Shown piece after piece: positions 47,969 to 56,985 of a DNA stretch of 64,000 bases. The position numbers and the translations under genes are program-made. The notes below the pieces were generated by a model, which saw only the letters and a list, made by a program, of their open reading frames with translations, was not told the origin of the DNA and ran no database searches. Where the stretch lies: NCBI GenBank assembly GCA_021776565.1, contig JAJFFQ010000023.1:1-64000 (forward strand), written 5' to 3'. Each line of letters starts with the position of its first letter. Position 1 is the first letter of the stretch. The DNA is from Robiginitomaculum sp. (GTDB taxonomy: Bacteria; Pseudomonadota; Alphaproteobacteria; Caulobacterales; Maricaulaceae).

Positions 47969-50262
47969 GGCTTTGCCTCGTGTTTCAAGGCGGTGATGGC
48001 CTGTAAAATGCTCTCTGGCGTTGCCGGTGCGTGCAGATCCGGCAAGGTTTTGTAATCATCAATACTGGCCACCGCATCGGTCAGCGCACTAAACACCGAG
48101 ATAGCCAACATCAAGGGCGGCTCACCCACGGCCTTGGAGCGGTGAATGGTGTCCTCAAGGTTCTCACCACGCTCAAAAAGGGCAACATTGAAAATTGCTG
48201 GTCGGTCAGCGCAGGCCGGGATTTTATAGGTTGACGGCGCGTGGGTGCGCAAAATGCCCTGCTCGTCAAACACCAGCTCTTCACTGGTCAACCAGCCCGC
48301 ACCTTGCACAAAGCCGCCCTCAATCTGACCAATATCCAGGGCCGGGTTTATAGATTTTCCCACATCATGCAGAATGTCCACGCGCAAAATCTTGCTCTCG
48401 CCGGTAAGCACATCAATCTCAACTTCACTGATGGCAGCGCCATAGGCGTAATAATAGAACGGGCGGCCAGAATGAGAGGAACGATCATAATAAATATCCG
48501 GGGTGGCATAAAACCCGGTGGAGGACAGTGAAACCCGCGCCAGATAAGCCTCTTTGACCAGGGTTGCAAATGACCAGTCCCTGTCGTCTGCAATGACCCT
48601 GCCGCCGGCAAAAATAACATCTTCTGTGGCGCAACCGGCCTCTCCGCCAGCAAATTCTGCCAGACGGGCCTTGATGGTTTGCGCGGCCCTTTGCGCCGCC
48701 ATGCCATTCAGGTCTGTTCCCGATGATGCCGCCGTGGCCGAGGTGTTGGGTACCTTGTCCGTGTCCGTGGCGGTGATTTTTACCTGATCCACTGCAATTT
48801 GAAATTCTTCGGCCACAACCTGGGCGATTTTGGTGTTTAGCCCCTGCCCCATCTCTGTACCGCCATGGTTCAGATGTACACTGCCATCGGTATAGATATG
48901 AACCAGCGCGCCAGCCTGATTAAGAAACCCGGTGGTAAAGGAAATGCCAAACTTGACCGGTGTCAGGGCAATGCCGCGCCGGACATATTGATGGCTGGCA
49001 TTAAAGGCGTGCACGTCATTTCGGCGCTTTGCATAATCTGCGTCATGCGCCAGTTCATCGATCAGTTCGGGGGCAATATTGTCGGTAACACGCTGTCCAT
49101 AAGGGGTAAAATCACGCCCCTCACCGCCATAAAGATTAACTTTACGAACGTCCAGTGGGTCTTTGCTCAATACACAAGCAATCTCGTCCATCACCCGTTC
49201 AATGACCATCATGCCCTGAGGGCCGCCAAAGCCGCGAAAGGCCGTGGCGGACACCGTATTGGTGCGCAAACGGCGTGAGAGAATGTGTGCCTTGTTCAAA
49301 TAATAGGTATTGTCCGCATGGAACATGGCGCGGTCATTGATGGCCGCAGATAAATCCATGGAACACCCGCAACGCGCTGCCATATCAAGGCAGACACCGG
49401 CAAGACGCCCCGTATCATCAAAGCCGCAATGATAATCAATTTCAAAATCATGGCGTTTGCCGGTCAGCACCATGTCGTCATCACGATCAAGCACCAGCCG
49501 GGCCGGACGGCCAGTCTTGCAGGTGGCCAGTGCTGTTATGGCTGCGATCAGCGCGGCTTGCGTTTCCTTGCCGCCAAAGGCACCTCCCATGCGTCGCACC
49601 TGCACCGTTACGTTATGACTGGGCCGACCCAGCATATGGGCGATGAGGTGCTGCACTTCGCTGGGGTGCTGGGTGGAGGAATACACTGTCAGGTCATTAT
49701 CTTCGCCGGGCACACATTGTGCGGCCTGGCTTTCCAGATAAAAATGATCCTGACCGCCAATGCGTAAACGGCCTGATAGCTGGTGCTGGGCATTTTCAAT
49801 GGCTGCATCTGCATCACCATTGCTCATCACTTGCGCCGGTTCCAGATCGCTTTTGGCAGCGCGGGCATCGTCCAGGGTCAGCACGGCTGGCAGGTCTTCA
49901 TAGTCTATTTTCGCCATTGCTGTCGCATAACGGGCGGCGGCAAGGCTGGTGGCGGCAACGGCGAAAATGGCCTGGCCCGCATACACCACCGTATCAGTCG
50001 CAAAAACCGGGTCATCGCCAGAGCCTGTTGGGCTGACATCATTGATCGCAGGAATATCCTTATGAGTAAGGATGCACACAACCCCCGGCGCAGTGCGCAC
50101 AGCGTCAAGATCTACAGAGATAATGCGGGCATGGGCGCGGGTGGAAAGGCCGATTTGCAGGTGCAACAGTCCCCGCAATAATGGCATATCATCAATATAA
50201 ACCGCTTTGCCGGTGACATGCTTGTGAGCACTGTCATGGGGCACATCGGAAAATTTACCCAT
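47965..50262 (-). CDS. xdhB: Xanthine dehydrogenase molybdopterin-binding subunit
   Basis: 765 residues from the ATG at 50262, set by AGAGAGG 6 bases upstream, starting MGKFSDVPHDSAHKHVTGKA; a longer frame to 50352 overlaps xdhA and is not needed. Landmarks of the molybdenum subunit: QDHFYLESQAAQCVPGED, VRRMGGAFGGKETQ, NTVSATAFRGFGGPQGMMVI, NHGGTEMGQGLNTKIAQV and the active-site region near KAVGEPPLMLAISVF. It oxidises hypoxanthine/xanthine to urate together with XdhA. It overlaps the xdhA stop by 8 bp. Confidence 0.96.
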   Translation of the reverse strand: MGKFSDVPHDSAHKHVTGKAVYIDDMPLLRGLLHLQIGLSTRAHARIISVDLDAVRTAPGVVCILTHKDIPAINDVSPTGSGDDPVFATDTVVYAGQAIFAVAATSLAAARYATAMAKIDYEDLPAVLTLDDARAAKSDLEPAQVMSNGDADAAIENAQHQLSGRLRIGGQDHFYLESQAAQCVPGEDNDLTVYSSTQHPSEVQHLIAHMLGRPSHNVTVQVRRMGGAFGGKETQAALIAAITALATCKTGRPARLVLDRDDDMVLTGKRHDFEIDYHCGFDDTGRLAGVCLDMAARCGCSMDLSAAINDRAMFHADNTYYLNKAHILSRRLRTNTVSATAFRGFGGPQGMMVIERVMDEIACVLSKDPLDVRKVNLYGGEGRDFTPYGQRVTDNIAPELIDELAHDADYAKRRNDVHAFNASHQYVRRGIALTPVKFGISFTTGFLNQAGALVHIYTDGSVHLNHGGTEMGQGLNTKIAQVVAEEFQIAVDQVKITATDTDKVPNTSATAASSGTDLNGMAAQRAAQTIKARLAEFAGGEAGCATEDVIFAGGRVIADDRDWSFATLVKEAYLARVSLSSTGFYATPDIYYDRSSHSGRPFYYYAYGAAISEVEIDVLTGESKILRVDILHDVGKSINPALDIGQIEGGFVQGAGWLTSEELVFDEQGILRTHAPSTYKIPACADRPAIFNVALFERGENLEDTIHRSKAVGEPPLMLAISVFSALTDAVASIDDYKTLPDLHAPATPESILQAITALKHEAKP

Positions 50263-51691
50263 GGCGTACCTCTCTGGCGAGATAAGGGGCTTTGTCGTCC
50301 AGCCAAAATTTCCACAGCAGGTTTTGTGCGGCTTGCAAACGATAATGTGCACTGGCCCGCATATCGCTCATGGGGGTGAAATCATCACCCAAAGCCGTCA
50401 TCGCCGTGCGTATATGGACCTCTGACCAGTCTTTATCCAACAAGGCAGTTTCGGCCTCTGTGGCACGGGCCGGTATGCCGGCCATACCGCCATAGGCAAT
50501 GCGTATGGATGTTACTTTTGTGCCGTCCAGCTGCATGGCAAAGGCTCCGCACAGCGCCGAAATATCCTGGTCAAAGCGTTTGGATATTTTGGCTACCATA
50601 AAGCGTTGGCCCGGGGCCGGGTCTGGCACAAAAACAGCTTCAACAAATTCACCGGGCGCACGATCCTGTTTGCCATAAGCAACAAAAAAATCTTCCAGGG
50701 CAATCCGGCGGGTTTTGTCGCCTATCCGCAAGATCAGCTCTGCCCCCAGCGCAATAAATGGCGGCGGCATGTCACCAATGGGTGAGCCATTGGCAATGTT
50801 ACCGCCAATAGTGCCGGCATTGCGAATTTGTGTTGAGCCAATACGCCTAATCAGCTCTCCAAGAGCGGGATACATTTGAGCCAGCGCCGCATGGGCATGT
50901 GTATAGCTGGCTCCGGCCCCGATTATCAGGCCATCCCTGGTCTTTTCAACTCTGGCAAAACCTTCAACCCGACCAATATCAATCAACACCTCCAGCACTT
51001 TTCTTTGCTTGGTTACCCAAAGCCCCACATCGGTGCTGCCGGCAAGGATTACCGCTTGCGGGTATTGTCCATAAAGTGTCGCCAGTTCATCCAGGCTCTG
51101 CGGCGCAAAATAATGTTTTTCAGTTCCACTTAATGGGTCGGTCATAGTGAGGTTTAGCATCTCGCTTTTCTGCGCTGTGGCCAGTGTAATTTCCTCTGGT
51201 TTTGGATACTCAAACATCGCCTTGGCCGCACGAATAATCGGGGCATAACCAGTGCAACGGCACAGGTTTCCGGCCAATATATCGTTTAGTGTATCATCGT
51301 CCACGGCACCGTGATTGCGATAATGGGCGTAGAGGCTCATGACAAACCCAGGGGTGCAAAACCCGCATTGCGAACCATGGTGCTCTATCAAAGCCTGTTG
51401 CACCGGATGCAATTGACCATCTTTGGCCAGCCCTTCTACGGTAATGACGGATTTCCCGTCCAGCGTTGGCAGAAACGCAATACAGGCATTGAGCGCCTGC
51501 CAATGTGGTGTGCGATCAGGATCACCAATAACAATCGTACAAGCGCCGCAATCGCCCTCGGTGCAACCTTCCTTGGTACCGGTCAGGGCACGGTTTGTGC
51601 GCAGCCAGTTCAACAAGGTCAGGGTCGGGTCGGGGTTTTGAACCGCAACCAAAGCGCCATTGAGCGTGAAGGAAACCGTATCGCGAGCCAT
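50255..51691 (-). CDS. xdhA: Xanthine dehydrogenase FAD/iron-sulfur subunit
   Basis: 478 residues. The first [2Fe-2S] cluster is bound by GCTEGDCGACTIVIGD and a later cysteine; the second by QCGFCTPGFVMSLY and GNLCRCTGYAPI. The FAD domain (from about 195) contains ILAGSTDVGLWVTKQ and GNIANGSPIGDMPPPFIALG, and the CO-dehydrogenase-flavoprotein C-terminal domain ends the chain. It passes electrons from the Mo centre to NAD+. The start overlaps the uraH stop (TAATG). Confidence 0.96.
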   Translation of the reverse strand: MARDTVSFTLNGALVAVQNPDPTLTLLNWLRTNRALTGTKEGCTEGDCGACTIVIGDPDRTPHWQALNACIAFLPTLDGKSVITVEGLAKDGQLHPVQQALIEHHGSQCGFCTPGFVMSLYAHYRNHGAVDDDTLNDILAGNLCRCTGYAPIIRAAKAMFEYPKPEEITLATAQKSEMLNLTMTDPLSGTEKHYFAPQSLDELATLYGQYPQAVILAGSTDVGLWVTKQRKVLEVLIDIGRVEGFARVEKTRDGLIIGAGASYTHAHAALAQMYPALGELIRRIGSTQIRNAGTIGGNIANGSPIGDMPPPFIALGAELILRIGDKTRRIALEDFFVAYGKQDRAPGEFVEAVFVPDPAPGQRFMVAKISKRFDQDISALCGAFAMQLDGTKVTSIRIAYGGMAGIPARATEAETALLDKDWSEVHIRTAMTALGDDFTPMSDMRASAHYRLQAAQNLLWKFWLDDKAPYLAREVRHG

Positions 51692-52035
51692 TAACTACCC
51701 CGATAGGTGGAATAGCCATATGGGGAGACCAGCAAGGGTACATGATAATGAGCGTCCGTTTCAGCCAGGCCAAATTCTATAGCCACCACGTCCATAAATG
51801 CTGGTTCGGGAAGTTGCACTCCCTTGGCGCGATAATATTCGGCAACGCCAAATTCCAGTCTGTACAACCCAGCGCGCATGTCATTGGCGGCGATCAACGG
51901 ATCGTTACAACGCCCTTCTGCATTGGTGCGGGTTTGCACCAGCACCTGCCCGCCCTCAAACAACAAGCGAATACTCATATGTGCCGCCGGGCAGCCATTC
52001 ATGATGTCCAATACATGCGTTGTCAGTCCAGCCAT
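51691..52035 (-). CDS. uraH: 5-Hydroxyisourate hydrolase
   Basis: 114 residues from the ATG at 52035 (AGGA 8 bases upstream); an ATG ten codons earlier lies next to a REP repeat and is not favoured. It is a transthyretin-related protein: GLTTHVLDIMNGCPAAHMSI at the start, the internal RCNDPL and AAGLYRLEF-like region, HYHVPLLVSPYGYSTYRGS at the end, with the YRGS tetrapeptide diagnostic of HIU hydrolases. It opens the 5-hydroxyisourate ring to OHCU. It is the first gene of the minus-strand operon, divergent from puuE. Confidence 0.96.
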   Translation of the reverse strand: MAGLTTHVLDIMNGCPAAHMSIRLLFEGGQVLVQTRTNAEGRCNDPLIAANDMRAGLYRLEFGVAEYYRAKGVQLPEPAFMDVVAIEFGLAETDAHYHVPLLVSPYGYSTYRGS

Positions 52036-52188
52036 TTTCTTTTTCCTAGCCCTGTATTTTGTCATTGCCCGACTCGTTCGGGTAATCCAGTCTTTTTTCT
52101 TATCCTACACGTCTTGCCCTCAACAATGACAAACGAAGAACGATTGCGTAGTAATAATACACCAAACTTTTGGTAGTTGAGAAATATA
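52036..52188. promoter_or_regulatory. Divergent control region of the two purine operons
   Basis: 153 bp separate the uraH and puuE starts and must hold both promoters. A third copy of the 31-bp palindromic repeat (52060-52090) occupies the uraH-proximal part. No sharp operator palindrome was recognised apart from this repeat. Confidence 0.55.
52060..52090 (-). repeat. 31-bp palindromic dispersed repeat, copy 3
   Basis: TGTCATTGCCCGA...TCGGGTAATCCAG is the same element and orientation as 25026-25056, and TCT follows both copies. It lies 25 bp upstream of the uraH start, so it is within that gene's leader. Confidence 0.7.
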
Positions 52189-53163
52189 ATGACCCACGAC
52201 ACATACTCACGAGACATGATCGGCTATGGCAAGACGCCTCCTCATGCGCATTGGCCGAACGGTGCGCGCCTAGCCATACAGATTGTGCTGAATTATGAGG
52301 AAGGCGCAGAGAACTGTGTTCTGCATGGGGATGATGGCGCAGAAACTTTTCTCTCGGAGATTATCGGGGCCGCACCGGTGCCGGGCGCACGGCATATGAG
52401 CATGGAAAGCCTCTACGAATATGGCAGCCGCGCCGGGGTATGGCGTCTGCTGGATATGTTTAAACGTATGGAAATTCCGGTTACGGTTTTTGCTGTGGCC
52501 ATGGCATTAAAACGCAACAGGAGCGTTTGCGATGCCATGCTCAAAGATGGGCATGAAATTGCTTCGCACGGCCTACGCTGGATTAACTATCAGGATGTTC
52601 CCACCGATACCGAACGTGCTCATATGCAAGAGGCTATGGAAATACTTACCGGCCTTACTGGTCAACGTCCGTTGGGTTGGTACACCGGGCGAACCAGCCC
52701 CCATACTCGCGATCTGGTCGCTGAATATGGCGGGTTTCTTTATGACGCTGATGATTATTCAGATGATTTACCGTTCTGGTCAACGCAGGTTACAACCCCG
52801 CATTTGATTGTGCCTTACACGCTGGATGTCAACGATATGAGGTTTGCTTCACCGCAAGGATTTAATGCGGGCGATCAATTTTACACCTATTTGAAAGACA
52901 CCTTCGATACGCTCTACGCCGAGGGCAAAACATGCCCGAAAATGATGTCGATTGGCACCCATTGTCGCATACTTGGCCGACCGGGGCGCCTGGCGGCACT
53001 GGAGCGGTTTTTGCGCTATGCACAAGAAAAGTCCGGTGTCTGGTTTGCCCGGCGGGTGGATATTGCCCGTCATTGGCATGAGTTTCATCCCTATGACATT
53101 ACCATGTGCTCAAGTAGCGCACAGCGCGATAGCGCTGGTAATAATAAAGAGGCGCGGACATGA
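52189..53163 (+). CDS. puuE: Allantoinase PuuE (polysaccharide-deacetylase type)
   Basis: 324 residues from the ATG at 52189 (a TTG four codons earlier is less likely). It belongs to the cofactor-free/metal NodB-fold allantoinases, not the amidohydrolase type: RDMIGYGKTPPHAHWPNGAR, IQIVLNYEEGAENCVLHGD, KDGHEIASHGLRWINYQDVP, and SIGTHCRILGRPGRLAALER are PuuE signatures. It opens allantoin to allantoate. It is the first gene of the plus-strand operon and overlaps uraD by 4 bp. Confidence 0.95.
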   Translation: MTHDTYSRDMIGYGKTPPHAHWPNGARLAIQIVLNYEEGAENCVLHGDDGAETFLSEIIGAAPVPGARHMSMESLYEYGSRAGVWRLLDMFKRMEIPVTVFAVAMALKRNRSVCDAMLKDGHEIASHGLRWINYQDVPTDTERAHMQEAMEILTGLTGQRPLGWYTGRTSPHTRDLVAEYGGFLYDADDYSDDLPFWSTQVTTPHLIVPYTLDVNDMRFASPQGFNAGDQFYTYLKDTFDTLYAEGKTCPKMMSIGTHCRILGRPGRLAALERFLRYAQEKSGVWFARRVDIARHWHEFHPYDITMCSSSAQRDSAGNNKEART

Positions 53164-53681
53164 CGCTGAACCCCGACCCATCCACATTGAACAAGGCAGG
53201 GTTTATTGCTGCCTATGGCGGGGTGTATGAGCACTCACCCTGGATTGCCAGGGCCGTATGGGAGGCAATGGGCGATCAGGTTCCATGCTCTGCCGTCAAA
53301 TTATCTGTGCTCATGGCAGCAACACTTGAACAAGCCAATGATGACGCCAAACTGAAATTGCTTCGCGCTCATCCCGATCTTGCGGGCAAAGCCGCCCTTG
53401 CCGGTGTGCTGACCGATAACTCGCGTCTTGAGCAAGCCGGTGCCGGACTGGATCAGTGCTCAAAGAGTGAATTTGATCGCTTCCAGCAGCTCAACGCAGC
53501 CTATACAAACAAGTTTGACTTTCCCTTTATTGTTGCGGTCAAAGGGCTGACCCGGCACGATATTCTGGATCAGTTTGAGATACGCCTGAATAATTCTCGT
53601 AAAATCGAGTTTCAAACGGCTTTGGAGCAGGTCAAGAAGATCGCCCGGTTGCGACTTGAAGCCATGGAAGATGAAAAATGA
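53160..53681 (+). CDS. uraD: OHCU decarboxylase
   Basis: 173 residues. Helical UraD fold with the active-site histidine in [16 protein letters not shown], then [20 protein letters not shown], the [18 protein letters not shown] segment and a C-terminal [19 protein letters not shown] region. It decarboxylates OHCU to S-allantoin. It overlaps puuE and alc by 4 bp each (ATGA). Confidence 0.96.
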   Translation: MTLNPDPSTLNKAGFIAAYGGVYEHSPWIARAVWEAMGDQVPCSAVKLSVLMAATLEQANDDAKLKLLRAHPDLAGKAALAGVLTDNSRLEQAGAGLDQCSKSEFDRFQQLNAAYTNKFDFPFIVAVKGLTRHDILDQFEIRLNNSRKIEFQTALEQVKKIARLRLEAMEDEK

Positions 53682-54700
53682 TTCCCGATTTTGCCATTCA
53701 AAACATTGACCTGGCGCAACCGCGCCTTGGCACAGAAGTGGTCTTTGCCAGTGATGACTTCTTTGCCGACAAGGCTCGCCTTATTGCGCCCGTTGTGCCG
53801 GTTTTTATCGGGGAAAAATATGACGATAATGGCAAATGGATGGATGGATGGGAAAGCCGCCGCAAGCGTATTCCCGGCCATGATATGTGTGTTGTTCGGC
53901 TTGGCAGACCAGGCGTTATCCATGGTTTTGATATTGATACATCCCATTTTACCGGCAATTTTCCACCCTTTGCCTCTGTTGAGGCCTGTCACAGTGCAGC
54001 GCAAATTCCAGATGGTGATGAATGGGTGCAGATCGTAGCTAAAATGGAATTGCAAGGCGATTCGCACCATTATGTGGCCGTAAACAATGACACGGCCTTT
54101 ACCCATGTGCGGCTGCATATTTACCCCGATGGCGGCGTGGCGCGCCTTCGGGTTTACGGGGCAATTCAAAAAGACTGGGCTGTGGAAGAGCCGAATACCC
54201 TCATCAATCTGGCAGCACTGGAAGAAGGTGCACGGCCTCTTGGCTGCAATGACCAGCACTTTGGTACGCCCGAAAACATGTTGGCCCCCGGCAAAGGTGT
54301 GAATATGGGCGATGGTTGGGAAACCCGCCGCCGCCGCGAACCCGGCCATGACTGGGCGGTGATTGCCCTGGCTCACCCGGGTGTGATTGAGCGGGTGTTG
54401 CTCGACACTGCCTATTTCAAAGGTAATTACCCGGATCGAACTTTCCTGCAGGCGGCGTTAATAACGGGTCAATCAGATGCACAAATTCTGAGCGAGGCCG
54501 CAAACTGGCCGGTATTGTTGACAGAACAAAAATTACAAGCCGACCATGAGCACGACTTTACCGAAGCCATCAACAAGCTTGGCCCGGTTAGCCATGTGCG
54601 CCTGAACATCATCCCCGATGGCGGCATTAGCCGTCTACGGCTTTGGGGGACTTTGCCTATGGGTTCACGCCTTCGTCCAAACCGCCAGTTCATTGCCTGA
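53678..54700 (+). CDS. alc: Allantoicase
   Basis: 340 residues made of two homologous beta-jellyroll halves. Each half carries a DGWESRR/DGWETRR motif ([20 protein letters not shown] and [20 protein letters not shown]), a GNFPP/GNYPD loop, and an [16 protein letters not shown]/ [16 protein letters not shown] strand. It cleaves allantoate to ureidoglycolate and urea, the substrate step for AllA in the opposite operon. The last 36 bp overlap the convergent VOC gene. Confidence 0.96.
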   Translation: MIPDFAIQNIDLAQPRLGTEVVFASDDFFADKARLIAPVVPVFIGEKYDDNGKWMDGWESRRKRIPGHDMCVVRLGRPGVIHGFDIDTSHFTGNFPPFASVEACHSAAQIPDGDEWVQIVAKMELQGDSHHYVAVNNDTAFTHVRLHIYPDGGVARLRVYGAIQKDWAVEEPNTLINLAALEEGARPLGCNDQHFGTPENMLAPGKGVNMGDGWETRRRREPGHDWAVIALAHPGVIERVLLDTAYFKGNYPDRTFLQAALITGQSDAQILSEAANWPVLLTEQKLQADHEHDFTEAINKLGPVSHVRLNIIPDGGISRLRLWGTLPMGSRLRPNRQFIA

Positions 54701-55009
54701 GGGATCAACAAAACCAAAACGGCTGCCGCCGGGAAAACTGATCCGTTCCAGAACTTTGCCGCCCGCATCGCCTATGGCCTTTTCACTTATATCCAGATCG
54801 TCAGAATAGAGGATAATCATGGCCCCGCCGCGTGGTGGTCGGCCAGACGTTGGGTTGAAACCACCCTCTAGCCCAGCACCAATAAACGAGACATAATCAC
54901 TACCATAATCCACAAATGTCCAGCCGAAAGCAGCACCATAAAATGCTTTCATCGCTGCCAAATCTGTTGCCGGTAATTCTACATAGTCAATATGATGATG
55001 CGTGCTCAT
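54665..55009 (-). CDS. VOC-superfamily (glyoxalase-like) protein
   Basis: 114 residues from the ATG at 55009, with AGGA 9 bases upstream; the open frame continues to 55075 without need. It is a single glyoxalase/bleomycin-resistance fold: [20 protein letters not shown] with [32 protein letters not shown] and [13 protein letters not shown]. The metal-ligand histidine at the start and the glutamate near the end are present. The substrate is unknown; such small proteins are often only loosely annotated. Its 3' end overlaps the allantoicase gene by 36 bp on the other strand. Confidence 0.85.
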   Translation of the reverse strand: MSTHHHIDYVELPATDLAAMKAFYGAAFGWTFVDYGSDYVSFIGAGLEGGFNPTSGRPPRGGAMIILYSDDLDISEKAIGDAGGKVLERISFPGGSRFGFVDPSGNELAVWTKA

Positions 55010-55086
55010 GACCGGGTATCCTGTTGAAGAGGCAAGAACCCTAGCAAAAAAAATGCTAAAATGGAAACACTGCAAAGGAGTGTATC

Positions 55087-56007
55087 ATGGTGACAAGAAA
55101 ACGATCGGCCCTGTTTGTCCCGGCCTCTAACGCCAAAGCCCTTGCCAAGGCGGCAATGCTTGGCGCTGATGCGATCATACTTGACCTAGAAGATGCCGTG
55201 TCGCCCTCTGAAAAAGAAACCGCACGCGCGGCTGCCTTGCGGGCATTGGGGGCGGGGGACTGGACAGCACCATTGCGCGCCGTGCGGATCAATGCGCTGT
55301 CCAGCCCGTGGGGCGAAGGTGATGTGCTGGCGCTGGCCTCTGAACGCCTGGATGCGCTGGTCATACCAAAGGTTGAAAGCGCGACTATGTTGCGCCAGGT
55401 GCGCCAGGTGATGACCCGGGCGGTATTGGTTCCTGGCCGTTCCAGACCGGCATTATGGGCCATGGTGGAAACCCCGCGTGGAATTTTGAATGTGCGGGAG
55501 ATTGCCACAAGTGCTAATGAATTAGGCCTGAGCACCCTGATCGTTGGCACCAATGATCTGGCCAAAGAACTTCGCTGTGATGGCCTTGGGCAAAATCGTG
55601 AAGCTCTGCTGAACCATTTGTCTCGCCTGGTTCTGGTGGCGCGCAGTTATGGTCTTGATGTTCTGGACGGGGTTTATAATGCTTTTGATGATCTTGACGG
55701 CTTTACACGCGAAGCGGAGCAGGGTCGACGGTTGGGTTTTGATGGCAAAACCCTTATTCACCCGGCGCAGATTGTTCCTGCCAACACTATTTTTGGCCCA
55801 AATCAGATTGAGATCAAACATGCCAAAGCGATTGTCCGGGCTTTTGGTTTAAAGAAAAACCTTGGCAAAGGCGTTATCAATATGGGCGGGCAGATGATCG
55901 AGCGACTACATCTGCAAGAGGCGCAAGTCCTGCTTGACTCCATCCCTGCCAGAGCGGCAAAACCAGTGCGGGTACCAGTACGCAAAAGCGGGAAGAAAAA
56001 ATCATGA
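55087..56007 (+). CDS. HpcH/HpaI aldolase family, CitE/malyl-CoA-lyase-like protein
   Basis: 306 residues. A TIM-barrel CitE-like lyase: KRSALFVPASNAKALAKAAM, ADAIILDLEDAVSPSEKE, LDALVIPKVESA, WAMVETPRGILN, LSTLIVGTNDLAKEL, and FDGKTLIHPAQI. Related enzymes cleave or form citramalyl-, malyl- or methylmalyl-CoA from glyoxylate or pyruvate plus acyl-CoA. Without citrate lyase alpha/gamma genes nearby, a stand-alone CoA-ester lyase is more likely than a citrate lyase subunit. It lies just beyond the purine island, whose end product is glyoxylate; a metabolic link is inference. It overlaps the next gene by 4 bp (ATGA). Confidence 0.88.
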   Translation: MVTRKRSALFVPASNAKALAKAAMLGADAIILDLEDAVSPSEKETARAAALRALGAGDWTAPLRAVRINALSSPWGEGDVLALASERLDALVIPKVESATMLRQVRQVMTRAVLVPGRSRPALWAMVETPRGILNVREIATSANELGLSTLIVGTNDLAKELRCDGLGQNREALLNHLSRLVLVARSYGLDVLDGVYNAFDDLDGFTREAEQGRRLGFDGKTLIHPAQIVPANTIFGPNQIEIKHAKAIVRAFGLKKNLGKGVINMGGQMIERLHLQEAQVLLDSIPARAAKPVRVPVRKSGKKKS

Positions 56008-56588
56008 AATATATCCTTGCCTGTCTTGGTCTGATGTTTGGTGTTTTGGCGACGTCTTCGGCAAAGGCACAAACATGCTCAATCAGCGGCAGCGATATGA
56101 GTGCCTTTTCAGCACTGGATTATGACGCCTTTAATTATGGCCCGGATGGCTGGCGCAAATTATCCTCGCAAAAATGTTATTATGATGCTGGTGCCAGCAT
56201 TGTTTCATGGCTGATCGATCATGAGAGTGAACTAAGCTCACCCGAGCAACGCAGCCAGCATTATCAGGCGGCCCGCAATTTTGCCTTGGCAAACAATAAA
56301 GAAATTGCCCTGTTGCAATTACGCATGGCGCAGGATCAGTCCGATGCCCGGTTAGGGGAAATGAACTGGAATGCCTATCTGGATGCCTTTGCGGCGTGGC
56401 TGACCTCGGACCAAGATGCCCTTGGTGCCGCCATCATGCGTTTGGAAAACCAGACGATCGGTGCCGATGGACGCAAACCCAATCTTGATGCCGCCAAACG
56501 ATTTGAACGCTGTTTTACCAGATCGTATATAGAGATTGAACAAGATCTGTCCTGCCTTGCCGCACCTGTAGCGGGGGCCGGGCAATGA
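56004..56588 (+). CDS. Secreted protein of unknown function with four cysteines
   Basis: 194 residues. A signal peptide (KYILACLGLMFGVLATSSAKA) precedes a mature part that is mostly helical, with aromatic-rich YDAFNYGPDGWRKL and alternating Ala/Gln helices. The mature chain has four cysteines (QTCSIS, KCYYD, RCFTRS, SCLAAP), enough for two disulfides; the first and last pair flank the domain. No family is recognised. The ATGA overlaps on both sides tie it to the CitE-like gene and to the DUF1304 gene, so it is expressed with them. Confidence 0.7.
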   Translation: MKYILACLGLMFGVLATSSAKAQTCSISGSDMSAFSALDYDAFNYGPDGWRKLSSQKCYYDAGASIVSWLIDHESELSSPEQRSQHYQAARNFALANNKEIALLQLRMAQDQSDARLGEMNWNAYLDAFAAWLTSDQDALGAAIMRLENQTIGADGRKPNLDAAKRFERCFTRSYIEIEQDLSCLAAPVAGAGQ

Positions 56589-56965
56589 AAATACTGACCG
56601 TTATTACCGTCGTGATTGTTGCCGCCTTACACGGCTGGTTTTTGGTGTTGGAGATGTTTCTTTGGCAGCATGAAATCGGCCTCACTACATTTTCTCTTAC
56701 CCCTGAACAAGCATCACAGAGCGCCGTTTTGGCGGGCAATCAGGGGCTTTATAATGGCTTTCTTGCCGCCGGATTGCTTTGGGGGCTAATCCGCAATAAA
56801 CCGGACTTCATTTTGTTTTTTCTTTTGTGTGTCATTGCCGCCGGAATTTATGGTGCCCTGACGGTTAGTCCCTCAATTTTGTTTGTGCAGGCCGCTCCTG
56901 CACTTATTGCCCTGTTCTTGACGGTGTTCTCTGCCCGGCACCGAATCCCACCAAAACTGTCTTGA
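56585..56965 (+). CDS. DUF1304 membrane protein
   Basis: 126 residues with four membrane helices. The family features are HGWFLVLEMFLW at the first helix, NQGLYNGFLAAGLLWGL after it, and GIYGALTVSP near the third. The function of DUF1304 is unknown. It is cotranslated with the preceding secreted protein (4-bp overlap); the ArsC-like gene begins 20 bp later. Confidence 0.88.
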   Translation: MKILTVITVVIVAALHGWFLVLEMFLWQHEIGLTTFSLTPEQASQSAVLAGNQGLYNGFLAAGLLWGLIRNKPDFILFFLLCVIAAGIYGALTVSPSILFVQAAPALIALFLTVFSARHRIPPKLS

Positions 56966-56985
56966 GCATAAATGAAAGCAAACCC

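Noticed and set aside
53612-54376. 254-codon minus-strand frame opposite allantoicase
   Set aside because: Antisense shadow; the plus-strand frame carries all allantoicase motifs.
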